Origin: Sorex araneus
Lineage: Eukaryota > Chordata > Mammalia > Eulipotyphla > Soricidae
Direction: 5' to 3'
Assembly (NCBI RefSeq): GCF_027595985.1
Contig: NC_073312.1
Span: forward strand, 11,289,995 to 11,353,994
DNA length: 64,000 nt
Within the stretch, counting starts at the first letter, position 1. Every line of letters starts with the position of its first letter. The position numbers and the translations under genes are program-made. The notes below the pieces were generated by a model. The model made no database searches. It was given only the letters and a program-made list of their open reading frames with translations, and was not told the DNA's origin. This document shows, one piece after another, positions 33,475 to 44,324 of the stretch.

Positions 33475-33837
33475 TGGATTAAAGGTGGTGCCATTTCCCT
33501 GGTTTATTTCTGTTAGCCAGGAAGTTAGACTGATGGACCAGGAAACGCCTTGTTTTTTATAGCGTGCTGAGTGGCTAGCACCAAATCTGTGTCGGAGACA
33601 AGGAGATCTCATGGTTCCTAATCTGAAAAGATGCAAAATGGGGCAACACTAGGGTACCCTCTTATGTAGCTGTTCTTACATAGCTGGACATTATAAAATA
33701 ACAAGAAAATGCATCTGTGTGTAATCTGGCTTCTTATGGGGAAATTTAGCCAGACTCTAAGTCCATTTAGTAATACCCAATGTCTTCATAGTAATAATTA
33801 TGCGACAGGCACTGTCCTGAAGACCTTAAGTCTTTCT
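33475..33837. other. Unique non-coding sequence
   Basis: No feature recognised. Confidence 0.3.
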
Positions 33838-33839
33838 TG

Positions 33840-34262
33840 TTTTTACACTCATTTGTGGGATATAAAAATATATATATGTATATATATATATAATGAGAAT
33901 AATACCCAAGGACAGTAGAAACATGGGCCAGGAGGATTTGTCCATGGTTGGAAGCCTGCCTCAAGTGCCGGGGAAGAAGGCAGTTGGGTTAAAGAAGAAA
34001 CCACTATGACAATGATAGAAGTGATCGCTCTGAATAAGAACTGCATGCTGAAAGTAGGTAAAAGAACAAACATGATAAACTTTCAGTATCTGTATTGCAA
34101 ATTATAATGCCCAAAAGGAGGGAGAGAGAGAGAGAGAAAGAGAGAGAGAATAGAAAAGTGTCTTAGTGCCTGCCATAGAGGCAGGCTGGAGATGGGGGGT
34201 GGCAGGAGGGAAACTGGGGATTTTGGTGGTGGGAAATGTACACTGGTGAGGGGATGGGTGAG
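33840..34262 (+). mobile_element. L1 3'UTR, 3'-truncated
   Basis: ACACTCATTTGTGGGATATA, a short (TA)n, AGAATAATACCCAAGGACAG, GGTTGGAAGCCTGCC, AACTTTCAGTATCTGTATTG, a (GA)n tract (34121-34149), TGCCATAGAGGCAGGC and AATGTACACTGGTGAGG. The copy stops at GATGGGTG, before the usual last ~80 bp and poly-A. Confidence 0.88.
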
Positions 34263-34485
34263 TGCCCAGGGTGAATTCAAGATCTGAACATAAGCTTGTG
34301 CTAAGTCTCTCTTGTGCTAAGTTTATGTGCATCACCATTGTGCTGTACTGCTTCTCCAGAATGGGAAAGGCACAGCTCTGTGAGCCAACAGTATCGGCAG
34401 ATTGACCCACTACTATATTGCTACACGTGCCTATAGAATAAGATTACCAAGTCACCTGGAGTTTCCAAGAATATAGCCAAGGTGT
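34263..34485. other. Unique non-coding sequence
   Basis: No feature recognised. Confidence 0.3.
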
Positions 34486-34488
34486 AGG

Positions 34489-34735
34489 GGGCCATATTTA
34501 GTGAGTTGTTGAGGTGAACGAGACTATTCAGAGGAGGACGTCTCCTGCTCCGTCCAACTCTGCTGGGAAGAAGAGAAAAATAAATAAAAGTGAGCAAAGC
34601 AATCAATCAAATTCTAAGTCATTGAAAACTCAAGCTTAAAACAAAATTTTGGTTCCTAGGAAATGGAATAAATTCTATATTGGGTACAATACTTCATACA
34701 CCACATCTCCAGTTGTATAGAGCAATTCCTCTTGA
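34489..34735 (+). repeat. Direct repeat, copy 1 (unrecognised family)
   Basis: Aligns with 35247-35495: CCATATTTAGTGAGTT / CCATACTCAATGAGTT, GAGGTGAACGAGACTATTCA, AGCAATCAATCAAATT, TATATTGGGTACAATA and ACACCACATCTCCAGTT. Identity is roughly 70-75% with indels. No coding potential; the family is unknown to me. Confidence 0.75.
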
Positions 34736-34739
34736 GCTA

Positions 34740-35240
34740 TCTTTTTTGGTACCAGTGAGAATGGTGGTTTCATTCTCAGGACTGAAACTCATGATATCTG
34801 CTTCCATTAGGGTCTGCTATGCTACCAATCCCCTTTCATGATAAGCTTTCTGTCTTTATCAAGAGCTTTTATGACTATGTTTTTAGAGGTATAAACAAAG
34901 CAAAGGAATTGATAGCCAAGAGTTGAACTTGTTCAAATTAAGTATTCCATATTTTCTAACTTTTATGTCACCATTGGAACCAGTAGACTTCTGTGTTTAT
35001 TCATCCAGGGCATGAAATCAGAGCAAGTGATACATCCTTGGGTGGAAGTAAAATCTCATATTTTCTCTGGTGTAAGTGAAGAATAATACTGGTCATATCC
35101 TAGGTGACTGGTGGAGAGTAAGATATCAAGCATCACGCTTTAGAATATCCTATCAAGCCTTTCATCAATCACTTCACACCTATTGCCCCACTTTGAATGG
35201 CGGCTGATTTGCATCATGGATAGTTTTAGTTACACGGGAA
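34740..35240. other. Spacer between the two direct repeats
   Basis: About 500 bp without a recognised exon or repeat. Confidence 0.35.
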
Positions 35241-35246
35241 CCATAC

Positions 35247-35495
35247 TCAATGAGTTTATGAGGTGAACCAGACCATTCAAAAGAGGCCATCACCTCTTTA
35301 ATCCAGCTTTTCTGGTATGGACAGAGAAATAGATGTGAGTGAAGCAACCAATCAAATTATCTCTAAATAGTTGAAACCTAGAGCGTAAGTAAATTTTTTG
35401 CTCTGATAAACATAATAAACTTGTTATATTGGGTACAATAATGTATAAGCCACACCTCTAGTTAAATGAAGAGTAATTCCTCCTCTTAACTCAAC
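35247..35495 (+). repeat. Direct repeat, copy 2 (unrecognised family)
   Basis: GAGGTGAACCAGACCATTCA, GAAGCAACCAATCAAATTAT, TTATATTGGGTACAATAATG and AGCCACACCTCTAGTTAAA match copy 1 in the same order and orientation. Confidence 0.75.
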
Positions 35496-35624
35496 CTACA
35501 TTTCTCTCAAGCTCCTATTCCAACAAAGGCAAAAGTTTAAGCAAGATAAGGAAACTGAGGTGCTTAAAGGTTTTCTCATTTGGGTTCTAGTCAGTTCAGT
35601 CCTTTAAGCCACATTTTTATTTTT

Positions 35625-35816
35625 ATTTTTTTTATTATTATTATTTTTTTGCTTTTTGGGTCACACCCAGCGATGCTCAGGGGTTATTCCTGGCTTTGCA
35701 CTCAGGAATTACTCCTGGCGGTGCTTGGGGGACCATATGGGATGCCGGGGATCGAACCCGGGTCGGCCGAGTGCAAGGTAAATGCCCTACCCACTGTGCT
35801 ATCACTCCGGCCCCAA
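35625..35816 (-). mobile_element. Short-form SINE, intact and near consensus
   Basis: A 15-bp TSD CACATTTTTATTTTT at 35610-35624 and 35817-35831. Contains GGGTCACACCCAGCGATGC, ATCGAACCCGGGTCGGCCG and GTGCTATCACTCCGGCCCC. Low divergence suggests a young copy. Confidence 0.96.
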
Positions 35817-35834
35817 CACATTTTTATTTTTCAT

Positions 35835-37650
35835 GTGGTTAGGTGACCCAAAGGAGGGTTTTGCTGTCACATCTATGCCCTACTACTGCCCAACTGTCAT
35901 GGAAGACACCCTTTTTCTCTCCAAACATCAATATACCCTGCTGGTACCTGCTGGAGCAACTGGTTCTCCATTGGTCTTGGCCTTGGCTGTGTATAAACTG
36001 CTAAGACCTTGGTCCCTGACGTACATGGGGGGGGCGGTATATTCTCCTCACTTCCTGGTCTTGGTTGAAAGAGGAAAGTGGGGCTTCAAGTCTATCCAGT
36101 GGTTTATCTGAAGATTCTCCCTGAGTGCATCCAGTGGAAGCTGCTTCAAGGCAGAGGGCAGGAGAAAACAGGGACATCAGGCTATATAGTTCATCAAACC
36201 CATTGGCTATGGGCCATTAGGAAATTGAGAGCAAAATAATGCCTATTATCTCCTTTCTATTTTGCACCCCCCCTTCCACTCCTTTGGGGACAAGGATCTA
36301 AGGCTTACTTTTCTTGCTAGTCTCATTAATTTGGGGTGGTGCATCACCAACATTACACACTCAGAGGGATTTGATGGATAATATCCGAAACCAAAACTCC
36401 AAACCAAGTAGTTCCAAGGAGAAGCCTTCTCCGGGATTCAAGCCTGCAGAAATGGACACTCACTTATGGCCAATGGGTGCTGAACATGAACAGCTGAGGA
36501 CATCCCCAACAAAGGCCTCAGGGCTTCGGACTAAGCGTCTGCCCACCAGAGCTGGCCCTGAAAGGGATGGCGCCAGAGCAGCAGGATTCACCATGGGGGC
36601 CTTGAGAAACGCACGCTGCGTTATTAGCACCATTTAGTGGGGCCATGGTGTTTCAGAGCGGACTTCAGGGCTGAGAGCTCATTTCTGAGAAGAAGCTGTG
36701 CTTGCAGGATTGTGACAGCTCCTTCCCCCTCCTTCCCAGCAGTGAAAACAATGATTCTTCACATTAGTCTGCCTCACTTCAGATCCTCATCCATCTCTAT
36801 CCAAATGGCCCGAGATGAACACTGTCCAAAGAGCTTCTTTAAAAGCCTCTCTCAGCACAAACATGCCAACGCGTGGAGTGGCTCCTTCTCTCTGCTGGAG
36901 GTCAGGCCCCAGCTCGTCTGCAGAATTACAGCCTCCCTCATGGCCTGTGCAGAGCCCTCTGCCCATTTGGCCACGTGCCCTGCTGGTGCTTTGCACAAGA
37001 TCTTCCGTGGCTCCCACAAGTTTCTTCTAGAGTGTTCTGCGGTCTCTCTTTACTGCTGCAAATGACATTATTCATTTCAGTGACATTTTTCATCTCCTCA
37101 GAGTCTCTCTGGACCCTTCTCACTTGTCATTGTCCCGCAGAATGGTTCAGTAGAGAAAAATACAAGTTTGCTGGCTCGCTCTAGAAAGTGAGCCTGAGAG
37201 CACACAGGAAGTGGGTTTTCTATGAAGTGTGGCTGAAGTCAAGCTGAGTTGTGGGGGTTCTGAAGAAGGGTAGAGGTGACAGGGAGCTTCTGCTAATTCT
37301 AGGTCTACTCTTCACCCCTCCTCCTTGCCCCCAGGCTCTTTGTACTGATGAGGAAGATGAGTGAAGATAAGCAACTATGATTTATGATTCCCTTTCTAGG
37401 TTTCCCAGTGACCCAATCTTATCCTCATCTGACCATGGACTAGTATTAGCAGGCTTTGATAAAAAATAAATAAAATAAAATAAAGAAGCTATAATTCCAT
37501 CACATCACTATGGAAATTTAATGGAAAAAGTAGCATTGCTAAACTAGGTTATTTCTCATGCCAGCTCCTTCTGGAAGCTCCTGGGACAAGTCTTGGGCCT
37601 CTCTCAGCATCTGGTGGTTGATAGAATTCTTCTTCACTCAATATTTGCTT
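35835..37650. other. Unique non-coding sequence
   Basis: Repeat-free. A 142-codon plus frame at 36637-37065 is the longest here outside repeats and is Cys/Ser-rich with no known domain. Some stretches (about 36560-36860) have enhancer-like texture, but nothing decisive. Confidence 0.35.
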
Positions 37651-37659
37651 CTTCCAGGG

Positions 37660-37836
37660 ATTAAAAGACAATACAGTGGGTAGGGCAATTGCCTTACATG
37701 CAGTTGAGTGAGTTAGATCCCTAACATCCCATATGGTCTTTTGATTCTGGCCAGGAGTGATTCCTGAGTGCAGAACCAGGAGTAAATCCTGAGCACTGCT
37801 GGGTGTGACCAACAGTGCTCAACCAACCAACCCCCC
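37660..37836 (+). mobile_element. Short-form SINE, head altered
   Basis: GACAATACAGTGGGTAGGGC, ATCCCATATGGTCTTTTGAT, GAGTGATTCCTGAGTGCAGA and GCTGGGTGTGACCAACAG. The first ~10 bp of the head are diverged. Confidence 0.85.
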
Positions 37837-38124
37837 AACACCCAATCTTTGCTTTTACTATCACATGCCCAAGTTTCCACCTCTTTCTCTAATGTCAAAC
37901 CTCCTTCTGTGCTAATCTTAGAAGGATACTTGTGATTACATTTGGGGTTAAACCTGTTAGACCAGGGCCCCTCATGTAAAATACACACCTAGCATATCTG
38001 AGTTTTTAAACTTGTCTGATCATGTGCACATGGTGATCTGGAGGGGTCTTGATTCCGCACAGGGATCCACTTCATTTTGGACCCTCTCAGGATTCTCCTT
38101 CCCATCAAAGGACACGTTACTCTT

Positions 38125-38307
38125 TTTTTTTTTTTTGCTTTTTGGGTCATACTCAGTGATGCACAGAGCACAGAGGTTACTCCTGGCTTTGCACTCATGA
38201 ATTATTCCTGGTGGTGCTCAGGGGGCCATATGGGATGCTAGGAATCGAACCTGGGTTGGCCACGTTCAAGGCAAATGCCCTACCAACTGTACTATTGCTC
38301 CAGCCCT
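38125..38307 (-). mobile_element. Short-form SINE, intact
   Basis: A 15-bp TSD GGACAYGTTACTCTT at 38110-38124 and 38308-38322. Poly-T (tail complement), GCTTTTTGGGTCATACTCAG, GGCCATATGGGATGC and CTATTGCTCCAGCCC. Confidence 0.95.
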
Positions 38308-38324
38308 GGACATGTTACTCTTGG

Positions 38325-38955
38325 CCTCTGTACTCAGGGAAGATATCGAGAGTCCTCAAGTGCCAGTAGATAAAGAAGAGGGTCACAGGACCACTGGAGT
38401 GGATGGTAGGGAGTATAACAGCCAATGTTTTGCAAAGCAGTGAGGAAGAATGCAATAGTTACTAAAAGAAGTGACAGTCCTGGCGTAAGTGATACGATTA
38501 GAAGATTTTGGCAGACACTGACTGATGGTAGTTTTACTCTCAAACCCTTCCCAGATATTTATTAGCATAATCCTAGTTTTTCCGAGCTGTCATAGGCATC
38601 TCCAGGGGGTGAATCACCAGTGAGCTGAAGCTGGAGCTTCTCCCAACATCACCTGGGAAGTGCTTCCTCCTCATCTCAGTAAAGGACCCGCCAGGCAGTG
38701 TGGAGTTTTGAGGGAGATTTCCCCTTTTGATGAAAGGCTAGAGAAGGCAGTGCTATCTTGTGCTCTTGCCAGCTTTGCACAATGTCACATGAGGGTATAA
38801 GACCTGGGGCTGGACCATCTTGTGACCATGGTAGACATTGGTGAAGATTAAACCCACTTACAGAGAAGGGGGAGAGAGCAGCACTTGAGTCATCAAAAGC
38901 AAGAATCTCACTTCTAGAAGTTCTTGTTTTAGTGAGATAGAAATTCCTTGTGTTT
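38325..38955. other. Unique non-coding sequence
   Basis: No feature recognised. Confidence 0.3.
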
Positions 38956-38959
38956 TTAC

Positions 38960-39200
38960 TTTTTTGGGGTGGGGGCAAGTTCTAGCTTAGGAGTTACTCT
39001 TGGTCAAACACAGCCAACTAGGGGGTGTATTTCAATGCTAGGCCCAAAGATGTGGTGCTTCCTGGACTGTGCGGTGCCTGGTACCACCATAGTCCCCCTC
39101 TCCTTGCTTAGGGCCCTCCAGGGCAACAATCTGTGATACAGAAGGAACCATGTAATGCCAGAAACCAAACCTTCTAACTGCTGTACTATCTCTCACCCCA
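38960..39200 (-). mobile_element. Highly diverged short-form SINE
   Basis: TTTTTTGGGGTGGGGGCAAG, TAGGAGTTACTCTTGGTC, TGTAATGCCAGAAACCAAACC and CTGCTGTACTATCTCTCACC keep the antisense order, but with inserted sequence in the middle. Confidence 0.5.
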
Positions 39201-39380
39201 AATTCCGAATTCTTTAACCCTCCATCAGCATGTCTATTTGTGGCTGAGCTTTGCCAATGGATATCAAACAGTTGCCTCTGAAGGAGCCCAGGGAAGAGGG
39301 ACAGGCAAAGAGAAGTGGAATCCAGAAGCAAGTACTCAGAGGAGACTTATGAACCCCTAATTCTACTGAGAGAGGCAACT

Positions 39381-39558
39381 TTTTTTTAATTGAATCACCG
39401 TGAGATACAGTTACAAAGTTTTCATGTTTGAGTTTCAGTCATACAACGATTGAACACCCATCCCTCCACCAGGTACATTTTCTACCCCAATGTCCCCAGT
39501 ACCCTTCCCCATCCCATTCCTCCCTCTGCTTCTATGGGAGGCAGTTTCCCCCATACTC
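39381..39558 (-). mobile_element. 5'-truncated L1 3' end
   Basis: A 13-bp TSD GAGAGAGGYAACT at 39368-39380 and 39559-39571. Plus strand reads TTTAATTGAATCACCGTGAG, TTTCAGTCATACAACGATTG, CCACCAGGTACATTTTC and CTTCTATGGGAGGCAG, the reverse complement of the L1 3' end. Confidence 0.93.
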
Positions 39559-39574
39559 GAGAGAGGTAACTTTT

Positions 39575-39860
39575 AATGTCCACCTGAGCCCCACTGCACA
39601 GACCCCTATTTTTCTTGTGAGACTCGATGCATAGTTACTCTCTGGGCCATGTGCCTGGAATAATCATTCCTCAATCTGAAAGGGACTCTGGTCTCAAGAA
39701 TCCTTTAGTCATCCTAAATTTTATAAATCAAACTCAAAATTTCTCTCAGGCATAATGATACCTGAACCGGATATCTAAGATAACGAGGAGTCAATGCTGG
39801 CAGCAGCTAAACCATTCCAACCTTGCCTCTTTTATTTCTTTCACTTGATTTTATTTTGGG
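39575..39860. other. Unique non-coding sequence
   Basis: Nothing recognised. Confidence 0.3.
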
Positions 39861-39867
39861 AGAAAGG

Positions 39868-40034
39868 ACTGGTCACACCTGGTGGTGCTCAGTGCTCAGT
39901 GCTTACTCTTGGCTCTGCACTCAGGGATCACTCCCGGGAGGACTCAGGGGGCCATATGGAGTACAGGGAATTGAACCCTGTTTGGCTGTATGCAAAGCAT
40001 GTGCCTTCTCAGTTGTACTGTCTCTCTGGCCCTT
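39868..40034 (-). mobile_element. Short-form SINE
   Basis: GGTCACACCTGGTGGTGCTC, CTCAGGGATCACTCCCGG, GGGCCATATGGAGTACAGG and GTACTGTCTCTCTGGCCC. Confidence 0.88.
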
Positions 40035-40039
40035 GCTTC

Positions 40040-42840
40040 CTATTTTATGTACAATATCTCCAACCCTCTCCCCTGCACCTATGCATCTTTCATCTTTCCT
40101 CTGTATCCTTTACCTAAATCATGCTCTTTCAGTCTGACTCCATCCCTTCTCAAATCAAATGGCTGCTCCTTTCAGTTCTCAGGTAGCCCAGACATAAGCC
40201 ACCAGTCCTGAGTATGACTAACGCTACTTGAAAGAGAAGTCTCAGGGGGAAAAAAAACAGAAAGACTCGTTTCTTTCCTGAATTATTTGTCTGAATCCCC
40301 ACTGATATCTTACTTAATTATGCAATACCTTAGAAATACAGAAACATTTGCCATCTTATTTCCAAGTGTGTGTGAAAGACAGAGAATTCAATGTCCTATG
40401 CAATTGCAGGCACTCGGATCTTCCTGAGGTGAAGGGGTGGAGAAAGAAAAGGGAGAGAACTCTATTCAGTTGATATGGAATTCAAAATACGTCAAACAAT
40501 TGAAAGCAGAAGAGCTGGCACATTTTATGAGCATATGCCCCAGGGTCTATACTGCTTTTTCTTTTAAGAAAGAAATCTGCAGGATGCCAACACCTCCTGT
40601 GGGACCTGGGTAAAGTATGCCTGTAGCACTGATTAGCTCCGTAACTTTGAATCTCGAAGGTTACTAATTTGCCTGACAACTCCCCTGCCGTTGGGCTCTG
40701 TCCTTCTATTTTGTGAGTCAGCACACTTTCTGCATCTTGCAGACCTGTCACTTCTATCAAACACAGTGCCCTCCGGGCTATGCTCATCATTAAAGAAAAA
40801 AAAACTTGTTAACTATTAGCCAGGCTCAGTACAGCACCGTTCAATTATATTTTAGAGATGTATCTAGGTCATACATCTGCATGGGGCACAGAAACACACC
40901 ACTAGTTATCTAGTTGAAGGTATATGACTAAATGAGTAAGACTGTGTTGGATGGAGAAGGACCATTTCATTTGGCCCTCAACAGAGATGGATGCTTTTTC
41001 TTTGATAGAACTATCATGGTATTGTAATGTTTCTTCTGAAAGTGGGCTGCCATGAGACTATCCCAACTAATCTTTTAGGAGACAAAATGATGTTAATATT
41101 CCTGTTGCTTCAACTAGCAGCTCTTTCTAGAGGCTCTTTTGATGGCCCGATAACTTATGAATTCTCTAGCTCTTATTTTTATCTTCTGCGTAGAAACACT
41201 GTTTCCTCAGTCCCTGTAAAGGGGAGGAAGTTCTGACACACAGTTGACACAAGGCAGTGTGTCTACCTTTGGGTAGAAATGAAACTTCATGGAGAAATCA
41301 AATAAGGATTTAGTATTTTGGTCGTGGTGAATAAAGAATATTGCAGTGGGTATCGTTCAGAGGCTCTGCATGAGGCAAGATGAAGAAATGTGTGAGAAAG
41401 TGACAATATCCATTTTTTTCAATATGCTCTCAGGCCATTCTAAAGCATGACCCAGGCAGTCTGAAATTACAAAATGAAACCCTTGGCCTTGAAATGTCAC
41501 TCTCAAGAAGATCCGTGTGCCATCTTAAGAATTTTCTTTTTCCTTTTGAAGCTGAATGAATCAAAAAAGTCCTAACATTCTCACATAACCTTCTTAAAGC
41601 TAATTTCTCAAGGCTTGATGACCCAAGTAAGACCATAATGTATCAGAAAGAATTCCAAGAGAACCTATCAGTGTGTCCAAGATGGCGTTTGATTAGGCAG
41701 ATAAAAAAAAAGAGGCAGGGAATAAAAGAAAGAATCTGATGAGGATCATGAAAGCTCTTTAATTGAAAAGGACCCTGTGTCAATTCCTTGGATGAAATGA
41801 TCTGTGTAAAAGAAGAAGTTTTGTGGGCTTAGGAAGTCTTTATGATAGCATCACCAGATTCTAGAAAGAATATTAATGACCCTCCTTGCAACTGGAACTG
41901 TGACTTGATCTGCTACAAACCTCAATCACCTAAACTTTTCTTTCTGAGAACTTAGACTCTGGGAAAGATATAGATAAGCACAATGCAGGGCAGGGTCCAG
42001 CAAAGAGAAGGGTGCTCAGTGATGAGTACTCAATATTACCCAGATTAATATTACCAATGATTGAGTGGGTCTTTTTCCCCTACTCCTGACCGCTGTTCCT
42101 ACCAACTTTGGTACTGGTTCTGAGAAACATTCCAATGAATTTCTACTTCCTAACAGAGTGGAATACTGACAGCGTGATCACATAAAGATGTAACTGAGAA
42201 TGGCAAAGTCACTTCCGATGAGATCATTGACACTTTCATGGCCCTATGATAGGACATGATTAGGTCTGAGCTAGCCCATAAACAGAGCTGATGATGGTGA
42301 TTAATGAGGCCCACTCATGAGCATGACAGATCATGGGCATCTGAAAGTCTGAAGCTCCCTGATGCTGTGTAGAGTCAGAGCTCATTTCATGGGGGAGAAC
42401 CATGATATTCTGAAAGACTAGACTTGCCTTAGAAAGGGGAGACTAGTCCTTTGAGGAGATGCATTTCTGCCATTAGAAATCAAGGTCAGGGAATGATGAG
42501 TGGGAATTCTGACATCATTTCCCTGCTATTGCCTGACGATTGTGTGCTTATTAATTCCTGCCCAGTTTTGAATCCTTGCCTAAGGGATCTGAAAGGTCAC
42601 CTGAGGTCACTTCAAAGATGCTCAGGCTGTCTGCTTTTGCAGAGAAACTGTGAAAAATATGCTGGAATATACGCAAGGTGTGGTCATTGCTAAGGATCAT
42701 CAACACATCACAACCACCTCAGAGTCTGATGGGTTTAACCAGTTATCAAAGTGGGTTCACTTTGATCCCTTCTTGGCATCCTCTGAGAATGTGCTAAAAC
42801 TAAAAGTTCTGTAGCCAATACCAGACTAGTTGAATCTGAA
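40040..42840. other. Unique non-coding sequence
   Basis: About 2.8 kb without young repeats or recognisable exons. Frames do not exceed 102 codons. Confidence 0.4.
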
Positions 42841-42849
42841 GCCCTAGAA

Positions 42850-43207
42850 GGGAGGGGAGAAGGAAGATGGAATAGGGAAGGGATCACTAAGAAAATGATG
42901 GCTGGAGGAACCAGTTGGGATAGGAGATGTGTGCTGAAAGTAGATAAGGGACCAAACATGATGACATCTCAGTGTCTGTTGCAAGCCATAATGTCCAAAA
43001 GTAGAGAGAGAGTATGATGAATATTTTCTGCCATGGAGGCAGTGGGAGGATGAGGAGGAGGGGTGGGGTATACCGGGGATATTGGTGTTGGGGAATGTGT
43101 ACTGGTGGACGGATAGGTGTTTTATCATTGTGTGATTGTAATCCAAACTTGAAAGCTTGTAACTACCTCACAGTGATTCAATAAAAATAAAATTTAAAAA
43201 AAGAAAT
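42850..43207 (+). mobile_element. L1 3'UTR and poly-A end
   Basis: GGGATCACTAAGAAAATG, GTGCTGAAAGTAGATAAGGG, GACCAAACATGATGAC, TGCCATGGAGGCAGTGG, TGTGTACTGGTGGACGG, CAGTGATTCAATAAAAATAA and an A-rich end. The GA tract is short in this copy. The start is approximate. Confidence 0.9.
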
Positions 43208-43290
43208 GATTTCAGCAACACTTTAGCATGACTTACAGGTGATTTAGATCTTCTCTTAAGTCTTGAGGGTCATCAATTAACCAAAAAAAG

Positions 43291-43462
43291 GAGAGGCTGG
43301 AGAGATAGTACAATGGTAAGGCATTTACCTTGAACACAGCTGAACCTGAGTTTAATTCCTGGCACACCGTATGGTTTTTGGAGGCCCATCAGGACTCTGA
43401 GTACAGAGTCAGGAGTATGCCCTGGTCACTGCCAGGTATGACCCCCAAACAAACAAAAATTC
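43291..43462 (+). mobile_element. Short-form SINE, diverged
   Basis: GGCTGGAGAGATAGTACAAT, B-box GAGTTTAATTCC, CACCGTATGGTTTTTGG, GCCAGGTATGACCCCCAAAC and an A-rich tail. Confidence 0.88.
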
Positions 43463-43469
43463 ATTTTCA

Positions 43470-44140
43470 CACTTCAATTCTCATTCCCTGCCCCTACAAA
43501 GTAGAATGTTTTACTTAGCATAAATTTATTTGGTAGCTTATCAGACCCATCCCTCCTCCCAAAAACTAATGTACAAAGTTATACCTAATAATAACATTCT
43601 ATATTTCCATTGTAAGGGAAATCTGTATAATGGATGAGGAATTATTTAAGTAGTAAGGCTTTTTGAGCATTTCTGGGATTTTTCTATATTCAGTTACAGA
43701 AAAAAAATGACCTCATTTATATGATTGACATTCTTGCAGAGAATTCTTGATTTGAAGGTAGCAGAATGAAATGATCAGAATCCGATCATTAGGAAAGAAA
43801 GGCAACATTTTAGTTTCACCACCGCTTGGGGTATTTATTTTCACAAGATAGTCACTTGGTGGAGTCATTTTTTTACACAACTAGTTTCTAGTTTCTAATG
43901 ATACTGTAATGCCTCTTCAAGGTGTAACTAGTGCGTAGCTAATAAGGGTTTCTACGTACATAATGCAATTTGATTTATCAGCTCAAATTATGAACAGCCA
44001 CTTAGTGTCAGCTGTACTGGGGTGAAGAGAATGTCTTAAACTTAATGCTCATTTATCACATAACTTCTGTCCTTCTTTGGCTAGATGTGTGCAAATATGC
44101 TTCCATATACATATGTTCTACACCTACATGTGGGTATAGT
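43470..44140. other. AT-rich unique sequence
   Basis: No feature recognised. Confidence 0.35.
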
Positions 44141-44158
44141 GAATGAGAATATTGGGTG

Positions 44159-44309
44159 CTGGGACTGGAAAAATAGTATAGTGGGTGGGGCACTTGCCTT
44201 GCATATAGCCAAGCCAGGTTTGATCCCCATATGGTCCCCTAAGCCGGGCCAAGAGTGCAGAGCCAGGACTAAGCCCTGAGCACTGCTAAGTATTAGCCAC
44301 TACGAAAAC
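44159..44309 (+). mobile_element. Short-form SINE with internal deletion
   Basis: A 13-bp TSD AGAATATYGGGTG at 44146-44158 and 44310-44322. Head CTGGGACTGGAAAAATAGTA, B-box AGGTTTGATCCCC, directly followed by ATATGGTCCCC (the usual CAGCATCCC is lost). Confidence 0.93.
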
Positions 44310-44324
44310 AGAATATCGGGTGTT

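Noticed and set aside
36637..37065. 142-codon plus-strand open frame in unique DNA
   Set aside because: No recognisable domain, no convincing splice or promoter context; compatible with chance in moderately GC-rich DNA.
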